A DNA stretch of 64,000 nt from Solen grandis (taxonomy: Eukaryota > Mollusca > Bivalvia > Adapedonta > Solenidae). The position numbers and the translations under genes were made by a program. Location: contig CM037794.1 in the NCBI GenBank assembly GCA_021229015.1, forward strand, positions 41,559,126-41,623,125. The letters are read 5' to 3'. This document shows positions 11,797 through 23,639 of the stretch, piece after piece (position 1 is the first letter of the stretch; every line of letters begins with the position of its first letter). The notes below the pieces were generated by a model. It worked only from the letters and a program-made list of their open reading frames with translations. It searched no databases and had not been told where the DNA came from.

Positions 11797-11862
11797 TTTT
11801 GAGTTATCTGCCCTTGTCTAAAAAATGCAAAAATATCACTTTCAGGGGCAAATAACTCGAAA
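11797..11862. repeat. Short palindromic repeat, copy 2 (inverted)
   Basis: This reads gagttatctgccc ... actttcaggggcaaataactc, the reverse complement of the unit at 11,443-11,508. Confidence 0.65.
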
Positions 11863-12080
11863 AGAAGCACAGTTATTCCCAATATTTTTTCATATGTTTG
11901 TTTCACTGTTCCTTCTTTAATATGTATGATATACAATTGATAGCTTCCTAAACTTAAATCAGACGGTGTCTATTAACAAACTTACATTAATATCTTACGG
12001 CACAAAGTAGTTCATATATGTGTCTGAAAGGAATCGTTTTAAAGTTTTTATTGGTTACATCGACGTTGTCACAAAATATT

Positions 12081-12388
12081 GACCGCTCCCGGTGGCAGCG
12101 CTTAGAGCGTCCGTCTCGGGAGCGGGGGTTCAAGGGTTCGATCCCTGGCCTCGACATTCCAAAGTCGTAAAAATGGTACTGTTATAGCTTCCTTGTTTGA
12201 AGCTCATCATATTAGGGTGGTTCCAGGACTGGTTGGCCCGGTGTCAGGATAATGTGACTGGGTGTGGTATCATGCCACATGTCTACGGCGTGATACTTCA
12301 GTATGGCAGCACTATATCTGTCTTAAGTAGACATCGTCTCCAAATGACTTAAATACTGTCGATGGGACGTTAAACCCAACAAACAACT
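12081..12388 (+). mobile_element. tRNA-headed SINE, second family
   Basis: The head contains an A-box-like ggtggcagcgcttagagcg and a B-box ggttcgatccctgg at a tRNA-like spacing, after which the sequence reads ctcgac. A central block (gggtgtggtatcatgccac) and the tail caaatgacttaaatactgtc-gatgggacgttaaaccc follow. The tail closely resembles that of the other SINE family in this window (gactgaaatactgtcgaagc), which suggests that both use the same LINE partner for retrotransposition. It could belong to the V-SINE group described in molluscs, but I could not check this. Confidence 0.8.
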
Positions 12389-12847
12389 TTATTTGAAGCC
12401 ACGATTATCCAGGAAAACGAAAGTGATATTGACTAAACGTACAACTAAAGAAAACAAATTTGTTCGGATATTCAATATTAAAATAAATACAAATGTATAA
12501 GTATTTCAGAGTTTGCATAGTTGTAGGGAAACATTTTTAAGCGTACATTTACTCTCCATATATATGGTATGTTATTTAGAATGAATATGGCTTCTTTTTA
12601 CAGGATCTACTGGTAAATGTGTCTACCTTCTTCCATGGTTGGTTCAGAACTAGATGTGATATCATCATGACATTGTCTTAGATCGTAGTTAGAAATCATG
12701 ATGTATGAGTCATCTACACACTAATTCCGACAATTATTTAAAAACATTCGGTTGGACGTTAAAAAACAAGAATATTTTTTTTTCAGAATCAATTTGGTTT
12801 TATATAAAAACTTTAAAAGTTTAAATGCTGTCATTCGCAGAGGGATT
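12389..12847. other. Intergenic DNA, nothing recognised
   Basis: AT-rich sequence between two SINEs, with no domain or repeat unit seen. Confidence 0.4.
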
Positions 12848-13045
12848 TAGAACATCCGCGTGGGTTCGAATCCCGGCAGGGTCATTCGGATTTTCATATG
12901 AGGAAGTCTTCCAGCTGGCTTGCGGTATGTCGGTGGTTCTACCTGGATGCTTCCGTGCATTCGGGGTCTTCCTCCACCTGTAATTAGCTGGACGTCGCTA
13001 TATGACTGAAATACTGTCGAAGCGACGGTAAACTCAAATGTTCTA
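12848..13045 (+). mobile_element. tRNA-headed SINE, first family
   Basis: The B-box gtgggttcgaatcccggcag opens the visible part. The body follows: cattcggattttcatatgag, cttccagctggcttgcggta, gtcggtggttctac, gcattcggggtcttcctcca, cctgtaattagctggacgtc, then gctatatgactgaaatactg and tcgaagcgacggtaaac. At least five other copies or fragments share this order. The 138-codon minus-strand frame over it is a by-product. Confidence 0.85.
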
Positions 13046-13190
13046 TGGTTTTGAAACAGTTTAAACAGCTGAATTAGTTGCAGACTGCAGGGGAACAGTG
13101 TTTCATGACAATGAGGTACAAGCAAGTTCTTGAACATCGTAATATAAATATTGGTTTCCTTTCTCGGCAGTTTATGTGTTTGATCAAAAC

Positions 13191-13240
13191 ACGCGAGCGC
13201 GCGCGCGCGTGTGTGTGTGTGTGTGTAAGTGTGTGTGTTT
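13191..13240. repeat. (CG)n(TG)n alternating purine-pyrimidine tract
   Basis: A cg/gc run passes directly into a gt run. Such alternating sequence can adopt Z-DNA in principle. Opposed open frames across it are artefacts of the repeat. Confidence 0.8.
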
Positions 13241-13314
13241 TGACACATGTTGATACAATTCACGCAAATTCATTCTAATATAATCTGCTTGGAATAAGAA
13301 TGACAAACCTAAAT

Positions 13315-13872
13315 TAGTAAAACTGTGTTAACTGTTTTATACTGAAGTCGCTTAATGTTATACCTGTCTAATCCTTTTATTGGTTCGAGTCTCTCTCTCT
13401 CTTTCTCTCTGTCTCTCTCTCTCTCTCTAACCTATTAGTATGTTATTAATTTGTCAAAGCCTGGTTCATTGATTATATTATTTACATATTTAACTCTTGT
13501 CACATATATTGTTATGCGCTGAATGAAGTAAAACGTAAAGTTTGAAACATTCTTTCACAATAACTGCGCTTTATCAAACGTTTTTATCACTAAACAGTTT
13601 ATCATATTTTTAGAAGAACACTTCAGGCATCAAGTAGTATATATTGTTAACTTACTGAAGCCACTCAATACAAGTTATATTAAAATGTTGCATTTAAACA
13701 TACTTAGATAAATTACTCTAATACGTAAGTTACCAAATGAAAATATAGGCTTTCAAACCCAACGATATCTTCCACTTGACTTAAACGGAACTACAAACTG
13801 TTACGTTGAAATCTAGAAAATTTCCTCTTTACGGTTTGTTGAGCAATATTCAAAACTATTACACCTCGGTTC

Positions 13873-13913
<41 letters not shown>

Positions 13914-13914
13914 A
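13315..13914. repeat. Diverged segment copy B, part 1, with two CT microsatellites
   Basis: CT-rich runs lie at 13,389-13,428 and 13,876-13,913. Each is followed by a version of 'ctaa(c/g)-at-ttagtatgtt...cattgattatat', also found after the TTTC run near 7436. The block is therefore present three times in the window, twice here. Confidence 0.6.
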
Positions 13915-14099
13915 GATATAAGTATGTTTTAAGTTATTAAGTTTAACTTATCAAAGACTGGATAATTGATTATATATTTTTATATTTTTACACAATACTT
14001 GAAGACGTGTAAATTCTTATGAAAATATAGCCTCCGGACAAAATATTAATATTTGTCGCAAATGTTTCCTTTTGATTGGTCTTAAAAAATAAATTAAAA

Positions 14100-14620
14100 T
14101 TTCCATGATGTTTTAAACTTTCATCATAACTGTGATATTTAATGATGAACATATTTCCTGTACAATAGATGAAAGTATCTCCGTTTAAATTTTTATGGAA
14201 TAAGATGAAAATGAAAGATATCATATTAACCCTTTCCCTCATAGGGGAAACCATAAAAAGACCTATGCGAACAACATAAAACCAGATCAGCCTGCGAGTA
14301 ACTCGCAAGTTGATCAGGTTTTATGCTGTTCGCTGCTCCTCAGTGGTCTGGAAATGAGAATTTTGTAATTAAATCTGGTAACGGTTAACTGTGGTTTTCT
14401 GCAGATCAGGCTTTATGTGGTACCTATAGAGGGCGTCAAAATGAGTCTATATGAGGGAAAGGGTTAATGGAAGCCGGCTAATTATCGGAATGTTAATCTG
14501 CATAGTTGTTGATTAATAAGCGCTACACCCCCTTAATTGGTAGTTTATGATATGGTATCGGATTAAAGTTTAAGCCTTGGAAGTTTTCCTATCTCATTCA
14601 ATATATAGATTTATTATTGA
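14100..14620. repeat. Diverged segment copy B, part 2
   Basis: This matches 9925-10,012 plus 10,405-10,640 but lacks the MITE of copy A and instead carries a TTAA-flanked MITE at 14,230-14,463. Confidence 0.75.
14230..14463. mobile_element. TTAA-flanked MITE, piggyBac-like
   Basis: The 14-bp ends ccctttccctcata and tatgagggaaaggg are perfect inverses and lie directly inside TTAA copies at 14,226-14,229 and 14,464-14,467. The related segment near 10.47 kb has a single TTAA at the same point, so TTAA is the duplicated target. TTAA targets and CCC...GGG termini are characteristic of piggyBac elements. The 234-bp interior is non-coding and contains a small hairpin. Degraded relatives lie at 18,867-19,013 and about 21,695-21,920. 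Confidence 0.85.
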
Positions 14621-15046
14621 GGAGTCTGCCACTCAATTGTTTATGATAGATTACTGTTTAATCAAGAAAGTTATTGCGTGTCAAAAATTCTTATGAAATA
14701 TATTCCAATGTTTGCAAATATTTCTTGATTTGTAGCTGTTGACGTAATTTCCTAAACATTCAAGAAAAGGAATTTTTTTAAGAATATATAAAAGGCAAAT
14801 ATATTGATATAAATGATATGATAAAAAAGTCGATCTTTTGAAATAGAAAAATTCTTATTATTAGGCAACATTTTACTTAAATCTAAATTAAAACAAGTCA
14901 TCTAAGCCGGGAACCACAATTTCTTCAACCCAAGAATGTTTATTTCATTTTTTAACAAACATCCCTGAATATAAATAATCTTACCCCATTACAACCGAAG
15001 AATGATCAGAATTTAAACAAACTTAGATTAGACGTTTGCTTTGTTT

Positions 15047-15110
15047 GTTTCTTGGATTTAACGTCCCACTGACAGTATTTCAGTCATTTGGAGACGACCT
15101 AGAATAAGTG
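15047..15110 (-). mobile_element. SINE 3' tail fragment
   Basis: The minus strand reads ggtcgtctccaaatgactga followed by aatactgtcagtgggacgtt and aaatcc, matching the 3' end of the SINE at 12,081-12,388. Confidence 0.65.
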
Positions 15111-15438
15111 ACATTGTCTTGTCCAATAATGAATGGGTTTTGAGATAAATATAATGGTTAATTTGCATGTCTACACTATTAAATATAATAATTGCAAACC
15201 GAAAAGCAAACTCTGTACATGTTCTGATAAAAAGTTAATGTCATTTACATGGTACTTTGGACGCTATATGAATATTAACAAGAAATGCATTTTGTTTTTA
15301 GATTTAAAGATATGCGGCATGTGGGGATGAATATGTAATGCATTATGTTTATGGATTATATGATATACTATACTCATCATCATCTGTAAAGCGTTCCTTA
15401 CTTAGAATAGAATCCACTGATGCATTACCAGTATTGTA

Positions 15439-15530
15439 ATGAAACAGACTATAGTCGTCTTTAAGTAAAGCAAACAGTGAAACAGACTATAGTCGTCTTT
15501 CAGTAAAACAAACAGTGAAACAGACTATAA
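15439..15530. repeat. 38-bp tandem repeat, about 2.4 copies
   Basis: The phrase gaaacagactatagtcgtct begins two near-identical units and a truncated third. Confidence 0.75.
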
Positions 15531-16009
15531 TACACGTTATTGATTGTGCATTTTTTAACTCATTTGACCCGAAATAGGGTTCAATATGCTTCTTTGAGAG
15601 GTGTTTTGATAAAACAACTATAAATTATATTAATCAAATAAATTGTAACATGGTCAGGAAACTTTTAAATTATTAATATTTCATATATTTCAGCTCGTTG
15701 TGGTCCTCATAAACAATTAAGTTTTTCCCCTAAACATACTAGGCATTTTTCTACAAATGGAAATCGTTCAAATAAATTTATTCATTCTTATCTTACGTCG
15801 GCATCCGTGAATATGTCAAACGTGAGATTGGACAGATACCCTGAAAAAAAATAAATTGGTGATTATTTTCATCAAAATCAAACATTTAATATGATTAACA
15901 TAATATGTAACAGTATTTAATTAATATATATTTCAAATCTTTTATACACGTGTGTTCATTTTATGTCAATTTCAATGTGGGTATGTATCACTATTTACGT
16001 TTCCTATAA

Positions 16010-18246
16010 AAGAAAATATACGTTATGTGGATAAATATCTAGAAAATATAGGTTATGTGGATAAATATCTAGAAAATATAGGTTATGTGGATAAATATCT
16101 AGAAAATATAGGTTATGTGGATAAATATCTAGAAAATATAGGTTATGTGGATAAATATCAAAGAAAATATAGGTTATGTGGATAAATATCTAGGAAAATA
16201 TAGGTTATGTGGATAAATATCAAAGAAAATATAGGTTATGTGGATAAATATCTAGAAAATATAGGTTATGTGGATAAATATCTAGAAAATATAGGTTATG
16301 TGGATAAATATCTAGAAAATATAGGTTATGTGGATAAATATCTAGAAATATAGGTTATGTGGATAAATATCAGAAAATATAGGTCATGTGAATAAATATC
16401 TAGAAATATAGGTTATGTGGATAAATATCAAAGAACATAGGTTATGTGGATAAATATCAAAGAAAATATAGGTCATGTGGATAAAAATCTAGAAAATATA
16501 GGGTATGTGGATAGATATCAAAGAAAATATAGGTTATGTGGATAAATATCTAGAAAACATAGGTTATGTGGATAAATATCAAAGAAAATATAGGGTATGT
16601 GGATAAATATCTAGAAAATATAGGTTATGTGGATAAATATCTAGAAAATATAGGTTATGTGAATAAATATCAAAGAAAATATAGGTTATGTGGATAAATA
16701 TCTAGAAAATATAGGTTATGTGGATAAATATCAAAGAAAATATAGGTAATGTGGATAAATGTCTAGAAAATATAGGTTATGTGGATAAATATCTAGAAAA
16801 TATAGGTTATGTGAATAAATATCTAGAAAATATAGGTTATGTGGATAAATATCAAAGAACATAGGTTATGTGGATAAATATCTAGAAAATATAGGTTATG
16901 TGAATAAATATCAAAGAAAATATAGGTTATGTGGATAAATATCAAAGAAAATATAGGTTATGTGGATAAATATCTAGAAAATATAGGGTATGTGGATAAA
17001 TATCAAAGAAAATATAGGTTATGTGGATAAATATCAAAGAAAATATAGGTTATGTGGATAAATATCAAAGAAAATATAGGTTATGTGGATAAATATCAAA
17101 GAAAATATAGGTTATGTGGATAAATATCAAAGAAAATATAGGTTATGTGGATAAATATCAAAGAAAATATAGGTTATGTGGATAAATATCTAGAAAATAT
17201 AGGTTATGTGGATAAATATCTAGAAAATATAGGTTATGTGAATAAATATCTAGAAAATATAGGTTATATGGATAAATATCTAGAAAATATAGGTTGTGTG
17301 GATAAATATCAAGAAAATATAGGTTGTGTGGATAAATATGTAGAAAATATAGGTTATGTGAATAAATATCTAGAAAATATAGGTTATATGGATAAATATC
17401 TAGAAAATATATGTTATGTGAATAAATATCTAGAAAATAAAGGTTATGTGGATAAATATCAAAGAACATAGGTTATGTGGATAAATATCAAAGAAAATAT
17501 AGGTTTGTGGATAAATATCTAGAAAATATAGGTTATGTGGATAAATATCTAGAAAATATAGGTTATGTGGATAAATATCAAAGAAAATATAGGTTATGTG
17601 GATAAATATCTAGAAAATATAGGTTATGTGGATAAATATCAAAGAAAATATAGGTTATGTGGATAAATATCTAAGAAAATATAGGTTATGTGGATAAATA
17701 TCTAGAAAATATAGGTTATGTGGATAAATATCTAGAAAATATAGGTTATGTGGATAAATATCTAAGAAAATATAGGTTATGTGGATAAATATCTAGAAAA
17801 TATAGGTTATGTGGATAAATATCTAGAAAATATAGGTTATGTGGATAAATATCAAGAAAATATAGGTTATGTGGATAAATATCAAAGAAAATATAGGTTA
17901 TGTGGATAAATATCTAGAAAATATAGGTTATGTGGATAAATATCTAGAAAATATAGGTTATGTGGATAAATATCTAGAAAATATAGGTTATGTGGATAAA
18001 TATCTAGAAAATATAGGTTATGTGGATAAATATCAAAGAAAATATAGGTTATGTGGATAAATATCTAGAAAATATAGGTTATGTGGATAAATATCAAAGA
18101 AAATATAGGTTATGTGGATAAATATCAAAGAATAGATATAATATAGGTTATGTGGATAAATATCAAGAAAATATAGGTTATGTGGATTAATATCTAGAAA
18201 ATATAGGTTATGTGGATAAATATCTAGAAAATATAGGTTATGTGAA
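16010..18246. repeat. 30/31-bp minisatellite, about 73 units
   Basis: The unit is ggttatgtggataaatatc plus a variable joint and aaaatata. Two joint types occur: ctag (30-bp unit) and caaag (31-bp unit), intermixed along the array. A 120-bp higher-order duplication of four units is visible, since the lines at 17,221 and 17,341 share their first 60 bases. Because 30 is divisible by three, long frames open on both strands (YVDKYLENIG repeats on plus); these are mathematical by-products, not genes. Confidence 0.95.
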
Positions 18247-18766
18247 AAAAAAATTATTAATATTATTAACTCATAATGAAAAGTCAACGTATTTAATTAA
18301 TGGTGGACGTAAGTAGGTATTCATTGAACGTTATCTCGTTGATCGACGGTCGATCATGTAATTGATTTAAGCAAAAATATGTATGTGGCAAAAATATAGG
18401 TGTGTCCCCAAGTCAAAAGATTTAGTATGTGCCTCAATTAAAAGTATAATGAAATACTTAGAGTGTGCATCAAGTGAAAAAATAATGTGTGCTTAGATAA
18501 TATGACCAACGAATATCTATGTGCTTATGTTGTTAGCTATTTAAAACATTAAAAAGTGAGGACCTTGTTTAAATCATGGTTCCAAAGGATAAAAAATAAA
18601 TATCATACCTGCTATCTAAGACCCAAGTAAGGCGGTTTTTGTTATATGTGATGATTTTTACGTGTTATATATATTAGAAGGGAATCAATAGGTTGGTAAA
18701 AGGTAATTATTTCTTGATTTATGTACATGAACTTAATGGTAATACTGAAATTAGCTTGACGGTAAA
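18247..18766. other. Intergenic DNA up to an assembly gap
   Basis: AT-rich, no gene recognised. It ends at the run of N. Confidence 0.5.
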
Positions 18767-18866
18767 NNNNNNNNNNNNNNNNNNNNNNNNNNNNNNNNNN
18801 NNNNNNNNNNNNNNNNNNNNNNNNNNNNNNNNNNNNNNNNNNNNNNNNNNNNNNNNNNNNNNNNNN
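18767..18866. other. Assembly gap (100 N)
   Basis: Exactly 100 N, the usual placeholder for a gap of unknown size. The sequence character changes sharply on its right side. Confidence 0.98.
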
Positions 18867-19013
18867 TGATCAGGTTTTAGCTTTCGTGCTCCTCATGGTC
18901 GGAAATGAACTTTTAATTAAATTTCGTGGGTTTAAACTGGGTTTTTCTGCAATCGGCTTTATGGGGCCCTATTGATTCGTCAAAAGGGGTCTATAGGGGA
19001 AAAGGGGTTAAAT
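18867..19013 (+). mobile_element. Fragment of the TTAA MITE family
   Basis: From tgatcaggttttag to ggggaaaaggggttaaatt this follows the right half of the MITE at 14,230-14,463, with many small deletions and expanded homopolymers. The left half would lie in the gap. Confidence 0.65.
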
Positions 19014-19229
19014 TAAGAGGGGTTGCAGTAATGGCACACCCAAGAACTTTATAGTGGGGATGTTTTTGCATTACTTACACATAAAAGCCCAGAAATTTTT
19101 AAATCCGAAAATAAAAATGATTTTAAAACATTTGGGAATCAGAAAAAAGGCCTCTCTGATGCAAAACAAAACAAAAAAAATTATAGGCAGACCAGTGATA
19201 AATTTTTTGTATTTTAATGTTTTATATTT

Positions 19230-20260
19230 TTAGCTCACCTGACCCGTGTCTCAGGAACTTTTAGATCGATGAATGCCGCCCCCCGCCCCTCCGTCGCCCA
19301 AAATTTGTTTCTTTTCCCTTAAATCTTCATTTCATGAGAAATTTTCAAACTTTATAAAAATGTTTAACCAAAAAATCTGGGCCAATTTCGATTATGGCTA
19401 ATGGAAAAATTTGGGGGCCGGAGTTACCCTTTTTTAAAAATTAAAAAAACCCGATTTCACATTGTTTGCACTCTAGCATCTTCTTTTCTGACAATTATCT
19501 TCAAATTTATTTAATGTTATAACCAAAAATCAAAGCCAAGCCGATTAGGGCTGATACCCTACCTTTGGGTAATTAAACCCCTTTTTAATATTCAAAAAAT
19601 GCCAATTTTAAGTTGTTTTAACTCTACATTATATTTGACAACCCCCTTTAAACTTTTTGGAAATGCTTATGCCCAAAAGGTCTGATTGAGTTCGATTATG
19701 TGAGTTTCATTAATGGTCAGGGTTTTTTCCCTTTTTAATTTTCAAAAATGCCATATTTATTTTGTTTACAATCTACTCTTTATTTTTTGAGCAATCATCT
19801 TCAAACTTTAGGGAAATGCTATCCCAAAGTTCTTTGATTTTGTTTATGACGGACCGTCAATTGTTCAAGATGCTCCTTTTAATATTAAAAAATCCCGAAA
19901 TCATTTGTTTACACTCTTGCATCTTCATTTTTTAAAAACATCTTTCAAACTTTTTGACAATCATTGACCAAAAGGGTCTAATTGATTTCGATTATGGCTG
20001 AGACCCCGTAAATTAGGTAGGATTATGCCCTTTTTAATTAAAAAAAAGCCATTTTTCACGTTTTTCCCCTTTTAGATTTTCCCCTTTTTTTCATTTTCAT
20101 TTTTAAATTTTTAAAAATGTTATCCCAAAATTAAACGGGTTAAATTATAACTAAATTTTGACTTGAAAATTTAGAGTTTGCCAATTACCCAAAAAAAAAG
20201 CCAATTTCATTTTTACCTCAATTTTTATTTTTAAGAAATCATCTTTCTCAGGTAGGACCA
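19230..20260. repeat. Degenerate tandem array, unit about 150 bp
   Basis: Six or seven times the order recurs: ctc(t)a...catctt / cttcaaactttt...aaatg / ttatg-ccaaa / ctgattgatttcgattatgg / cct-tttaattttcaaaaaa-gcca. It begins with an 'agctcacctgacccgtgtct' phrase. The unit style resembles repeats common in bivalve genomes. Copies are heavily indel-ridden. Confidence 0.65.
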
Positions 20261-21694
20261 AGGCCATTTTGGCCCCCTTTTTTACAGAAACAACCTTTTT
20301 GCTGAATAATTTCACTACGATTTTAATTTTTGGGACGTTTATGTAATTATATTACACATATTTGTTTAATGCTCACAAAAAAACTATACACTTTAAAGCT
20401 ATGGTTGCATGATTTTAAATTTAAATTGGAGTTATTTTTAACCTAAGACGAGTGCCCACCTAAGGGTTTAGGTCCCAGCTCCAAGGAAAGGGTCCATTTA
20501 GGGGTCAAAATGGATCTGGATTTAGCTTTCTTCAATAATTGAATGGTTGGGATTTTAATAATTGGCAGTTTGTTTACCCCAACGAATGGAGTGTCAGTGC
20601 TGAATTGTGTTCCAAGCTCAAAATAAGGTCACATTTAAAAAGTAAAGTTCTAATCAAAGGATTGCTTTTCAGGTGTTTTTTTTCTGGATAAGGGATTTCC
20701 CAAATGTTTTAAAATTTTTTTTGCCTCAAATAGAAATTTTCCAAAAAAATTTGGGGGTCCCACTTCATTTTTTAGGGGTGAAAGGTGCCCCTTAGACAGG
20801 GGGCTGGGCAGTCACCTTGGGGGCACTGTATTTGTTTATCTCTTTTGGAGATATATTTCTGAGGGCCTCCGCTGTCGATGAAAATGCGCCATTTGGTTAT
20901 TTTGAGTTCTGGCGCTAAATTTTTTCCGTTGGCGAAAGAAAGTGGGATGCTTTTTGTAGAGATTGCATATCAAACACGCGGTTTTTACACGGGAAGTATT
21001 CGTTAGATTGCACACAGAAAATCTCAGGTGAGGGGACCCAAAAAAATGATAATTGGGGCGGAGTAATTTATGTCACATTTCCAATCGCGCTTGTTTTTTC
21101 AGCCAATCTAAAATTTGCTATCTTCTCTTCCCAGAAACAAAAAAATTAAAAAAAATCCGGAATATTGCAGAAACCCGCGGGGTTTGTAAAACCCTTCCGG
21201 GAATCATATCAAAGCCAGAGTAGAGAAAATTTTTCAAGGAAAAGTGAAAAAGATGAATGTGGGTGGGACAATGTCTGTTCAGAAAAGGGTAGATGATGTT
21301 TTTCAAAAAATTTGGTGAAAATGAAAAAAATGATACAAAGGTTTTGAGAGGGTTGAGGATCTCGGATGTGGGGAGGTTTTTTGTGAAAGGGAGGTTTGAA
21401 AGAGCGATAAGTGAGTTAGAAAATTTTGTTGAAAGCAAGGGAAAATTTTGGGTTTCAGAGCAGAAGAGAATGTTAAGGAAAAAAGTTGACCGCTTAGTGG
21501 GGGTCAGGTCCCCTGTTTTGAGTAATTTTTTTAAAAAAATCGCAGACGGAAAATTTAGGAGATTTTCAAATGTTAAATCAATTGTTTTTTTTTTACCTTT
21601 TTGAATTAAAAAGGCGGAAAATGTGACAAAAAAGGGAGTGCATCTTTTGTTTCAAAATTAAAATTGGTAACTATGGAATTTTTCATTTTTAACC
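20261..21694. other. Low-quality intergenic DNA; one unrecognised 103-codon frame
   Basis: A plus-strand frame at 21,293-21,604 is rich in charged residues (RGLRISDVGRFFVKGRFERA; WVSEQKRMLRKKVDRLVGV), which is unusual for this AT-rich DNA. It could be a fragment of a real exon or of a transposon protein. The surrounding sequence looks error-ridden, so neither its start nor its end can be trusted and I propose no function. Confidence 0.25.
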
Positions 21695-21922
21695 AATTTC
21701 CCTTTTCCTCAAAGGAACCATGAAAAGACCTAGCGACAACAAAAAAACCAATCAGTGCGAGAAACTCGAGGTGATCAGGTTTTTTGCTGTTCGTGCTCTC
21801 AGGGGTTTGGGAAAAAGAGGTTTTTGTATTAAAATTTGGTAATTTTAAGTGTGGCTTTTGCAATAGCTTTATGTGGTACCTATTGGTGGTCAAAATATCA
21901 TATGGGGGAAAGGGGTTAAACT
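21695..21922 (+). mobile_element. Degraded copy of the TTAA MITE
   Basis: The ends cccttttcctca and tatgggggaaaggggttaaa, and internal phrases such as gaaaagacctagcgac and gtggtacctattg, follow the element at 14,230-14,463. Differences are mostly missing short motifs and lengthened homopolymers. Confidence 0.75.
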
Positions 21923-22679
21923 TTGTTTGTTATACCCCGCTTCACAGAAATGTGGTTATTTGGGAAATTTGGCCCTCAAGTCATGATAATCGTTCGTCAT
22001 GTCATATCCGTCCTTTACTACATATGAAAACAATGAAATTGGGGTCAGGGTTTTTCCTTAAGAACGGAGTAGAAGGAAATTTTTAATTTTTGTAGGACCC
22101 GGGGGTTTGGGGTGTCCTTACAATTGTTGTTTCTTTTTTTTTTAAATTTATTCCCCCTTTTTTTTTACAATTCGGCAGTTTGATTGGCCGGAAAAGTTTT
22201 AAAGAGGGGCAAATTGCCCCCAAAACCGCATTTTAAAAGCAAACCTTTGGGGGGATTAATTTTGTGAAGAGATAGTTTTAGTTAATTTTCCCTGCCCTCC
22301 CTTATCAATAGGTAGGTTGTTTTTTTTGTGTCTTTTTTTTTTTGGGGGGGGAAAGGATTTGGAGTGGGGGAGAGATAATTGTGAAAAATTCTGCCCCCAA
22401 ATAAAGTACATGACCAAACCAATAACTTTTTAAAAGATTATGGGGGGGGGAAAAGGGTTAATAAAGACCTGCCCACCCTTATGCATGTTTTTTTTTAAAT
22501 GAAATCCCCCAGAACTTCTGTATCTAATACCCCCCAATTTTTGAAAAAGATTTGGAAAATTTCCCAAGAAGAAACTTTAAATTATCAAAAAAAAAAATAA
22601 GTAGGGGCATATTTTAGGGGGAAGGTGGAAAAACTCAAACAAACTTTTAAAGGATACCTTGAGATTAAAATTTAAATTT

Positions 22680-22805
22680 TGCGGGATCCATAAGCTACCT
22701 AGGGTGCTTCTACCGGGTACCTCATGTACTCGGTTTTCCTCCACCGAAAATTTTTTTGATTGAAATATATAGCAGTGAAGGTAAACCCCAATACAACAAA
22801 AAATA
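22680..22805 (+). mobile_element. SINE fragment, first family
   Basis: The phrases gtgcttctaccgggtacctc, atgtactcggttttcctcca and gattgaaatatatagcagtg followed by aaggtaaacccc correspond in order to the SINE body and tail. Confidence 0.55.
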
Positions 22806-22939
22806 AGTTACTGGGGGAAATTTAAAACAACAGAACAACTGGTTAAAAATTAAATGAGTTCACATCAAAATTATTTTAAAAATATGTATATGGGTGATCA
22901 TATCTGCAGTATTTTTCTGTTTTTTAAGTAAAAATTTTT

Positions 22940-23225
22940 TTTAGAAATTTTTAAACCTTTTAATTAAGTTTTGTTATTTCTTTTTTAACCTTGTCATAAA
23001 ATTTGTACATTTTAAACCTTGCAAAAAACAATTTTTCATTTTTAAAAAAACCTTGCCAGTACAATTTGTACTTTTTTTAACCCCTTGCTAAATAAAATTT
23101 TGTCTTTTTTTAAACCTTTTTTGTCAGTTTGTCACATTTTTAAACCTTGTTAAGTCTTTTATCACTTTTTAAGCCTTATTTAGTCAATTTGTTGCATTTT
23201 AAAACCCTCCTAATTTTTTTTTGCA
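22940..23225. repeat. Degenerate tandem repeat, unit about 37 bp
   Basis: The phrase 'tttttaaaccttg-t-agt-aatttgt-ca' recurs seven or eight times with many indels. Confidence 0.6.
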
Positions 23226-23639
23226 CAAATTTAAAATTGATGAGTATCGTATACTGCATTTGAAACAAGGGAGTATTATATGCTGTGCCGAATATAGAGT
23301 TGAGCTAAAATTTTTTATAGGAAAAACAAAAAGACCCTGACAGGCGCCCGGGAAGGGGACCCAAGTCTGCTTGTTTTTTAAAGGTGTCAGTTATGAAAAA
23401 GGATTACCTTGCTGTGTAGCCAACATTGGTTCGGGCCCTGGTTCCTTATTTTTTTACTGTAGGAGAAATGTTTTGGGGTTTTACTGACTTTCCTGTTGCA
23501 AAAAAAACACAGTATTTTACTGCGTAAACAAAAAAAAGACTTTAAGTAAGGCCACAATGCACTGAAAGGCTGTTGCGGGTTTAAACATGCTAAAACAAGT
23601 TTTTCCCCCCCGTGAAGGCGTTGTTGCCCATCCTTCCGC

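Larger units (their letters stand above)
14621..16009. other. Intergenic DNA with small repeats
   Basis: A minus-strand SINE tail lies at about 15,047-15,110 and a short 38-bp tandem repeat at 15,439-15,530. No gene was recognised. Confidence 0.5.

Noticed and set aside
12081..12160. Functional tRNA gene
   Set aside because: A- and B-boxes are present, but the acceptor stem does not close and a SINE body follows directly.
12847..13278. Opposed 138- and 66-codon frames
   Set aside because: Both run through a SINE and a dinucleotide repeat.
15952..18287. Several open frames of 60-108 codons with YVDKYLENIG or NLYFLDIYPH repeats
   Set aside because: They follow from a 30-bp unit that is open in more than one frame on both strands; frames break wherever a 31-bp unit occurs.
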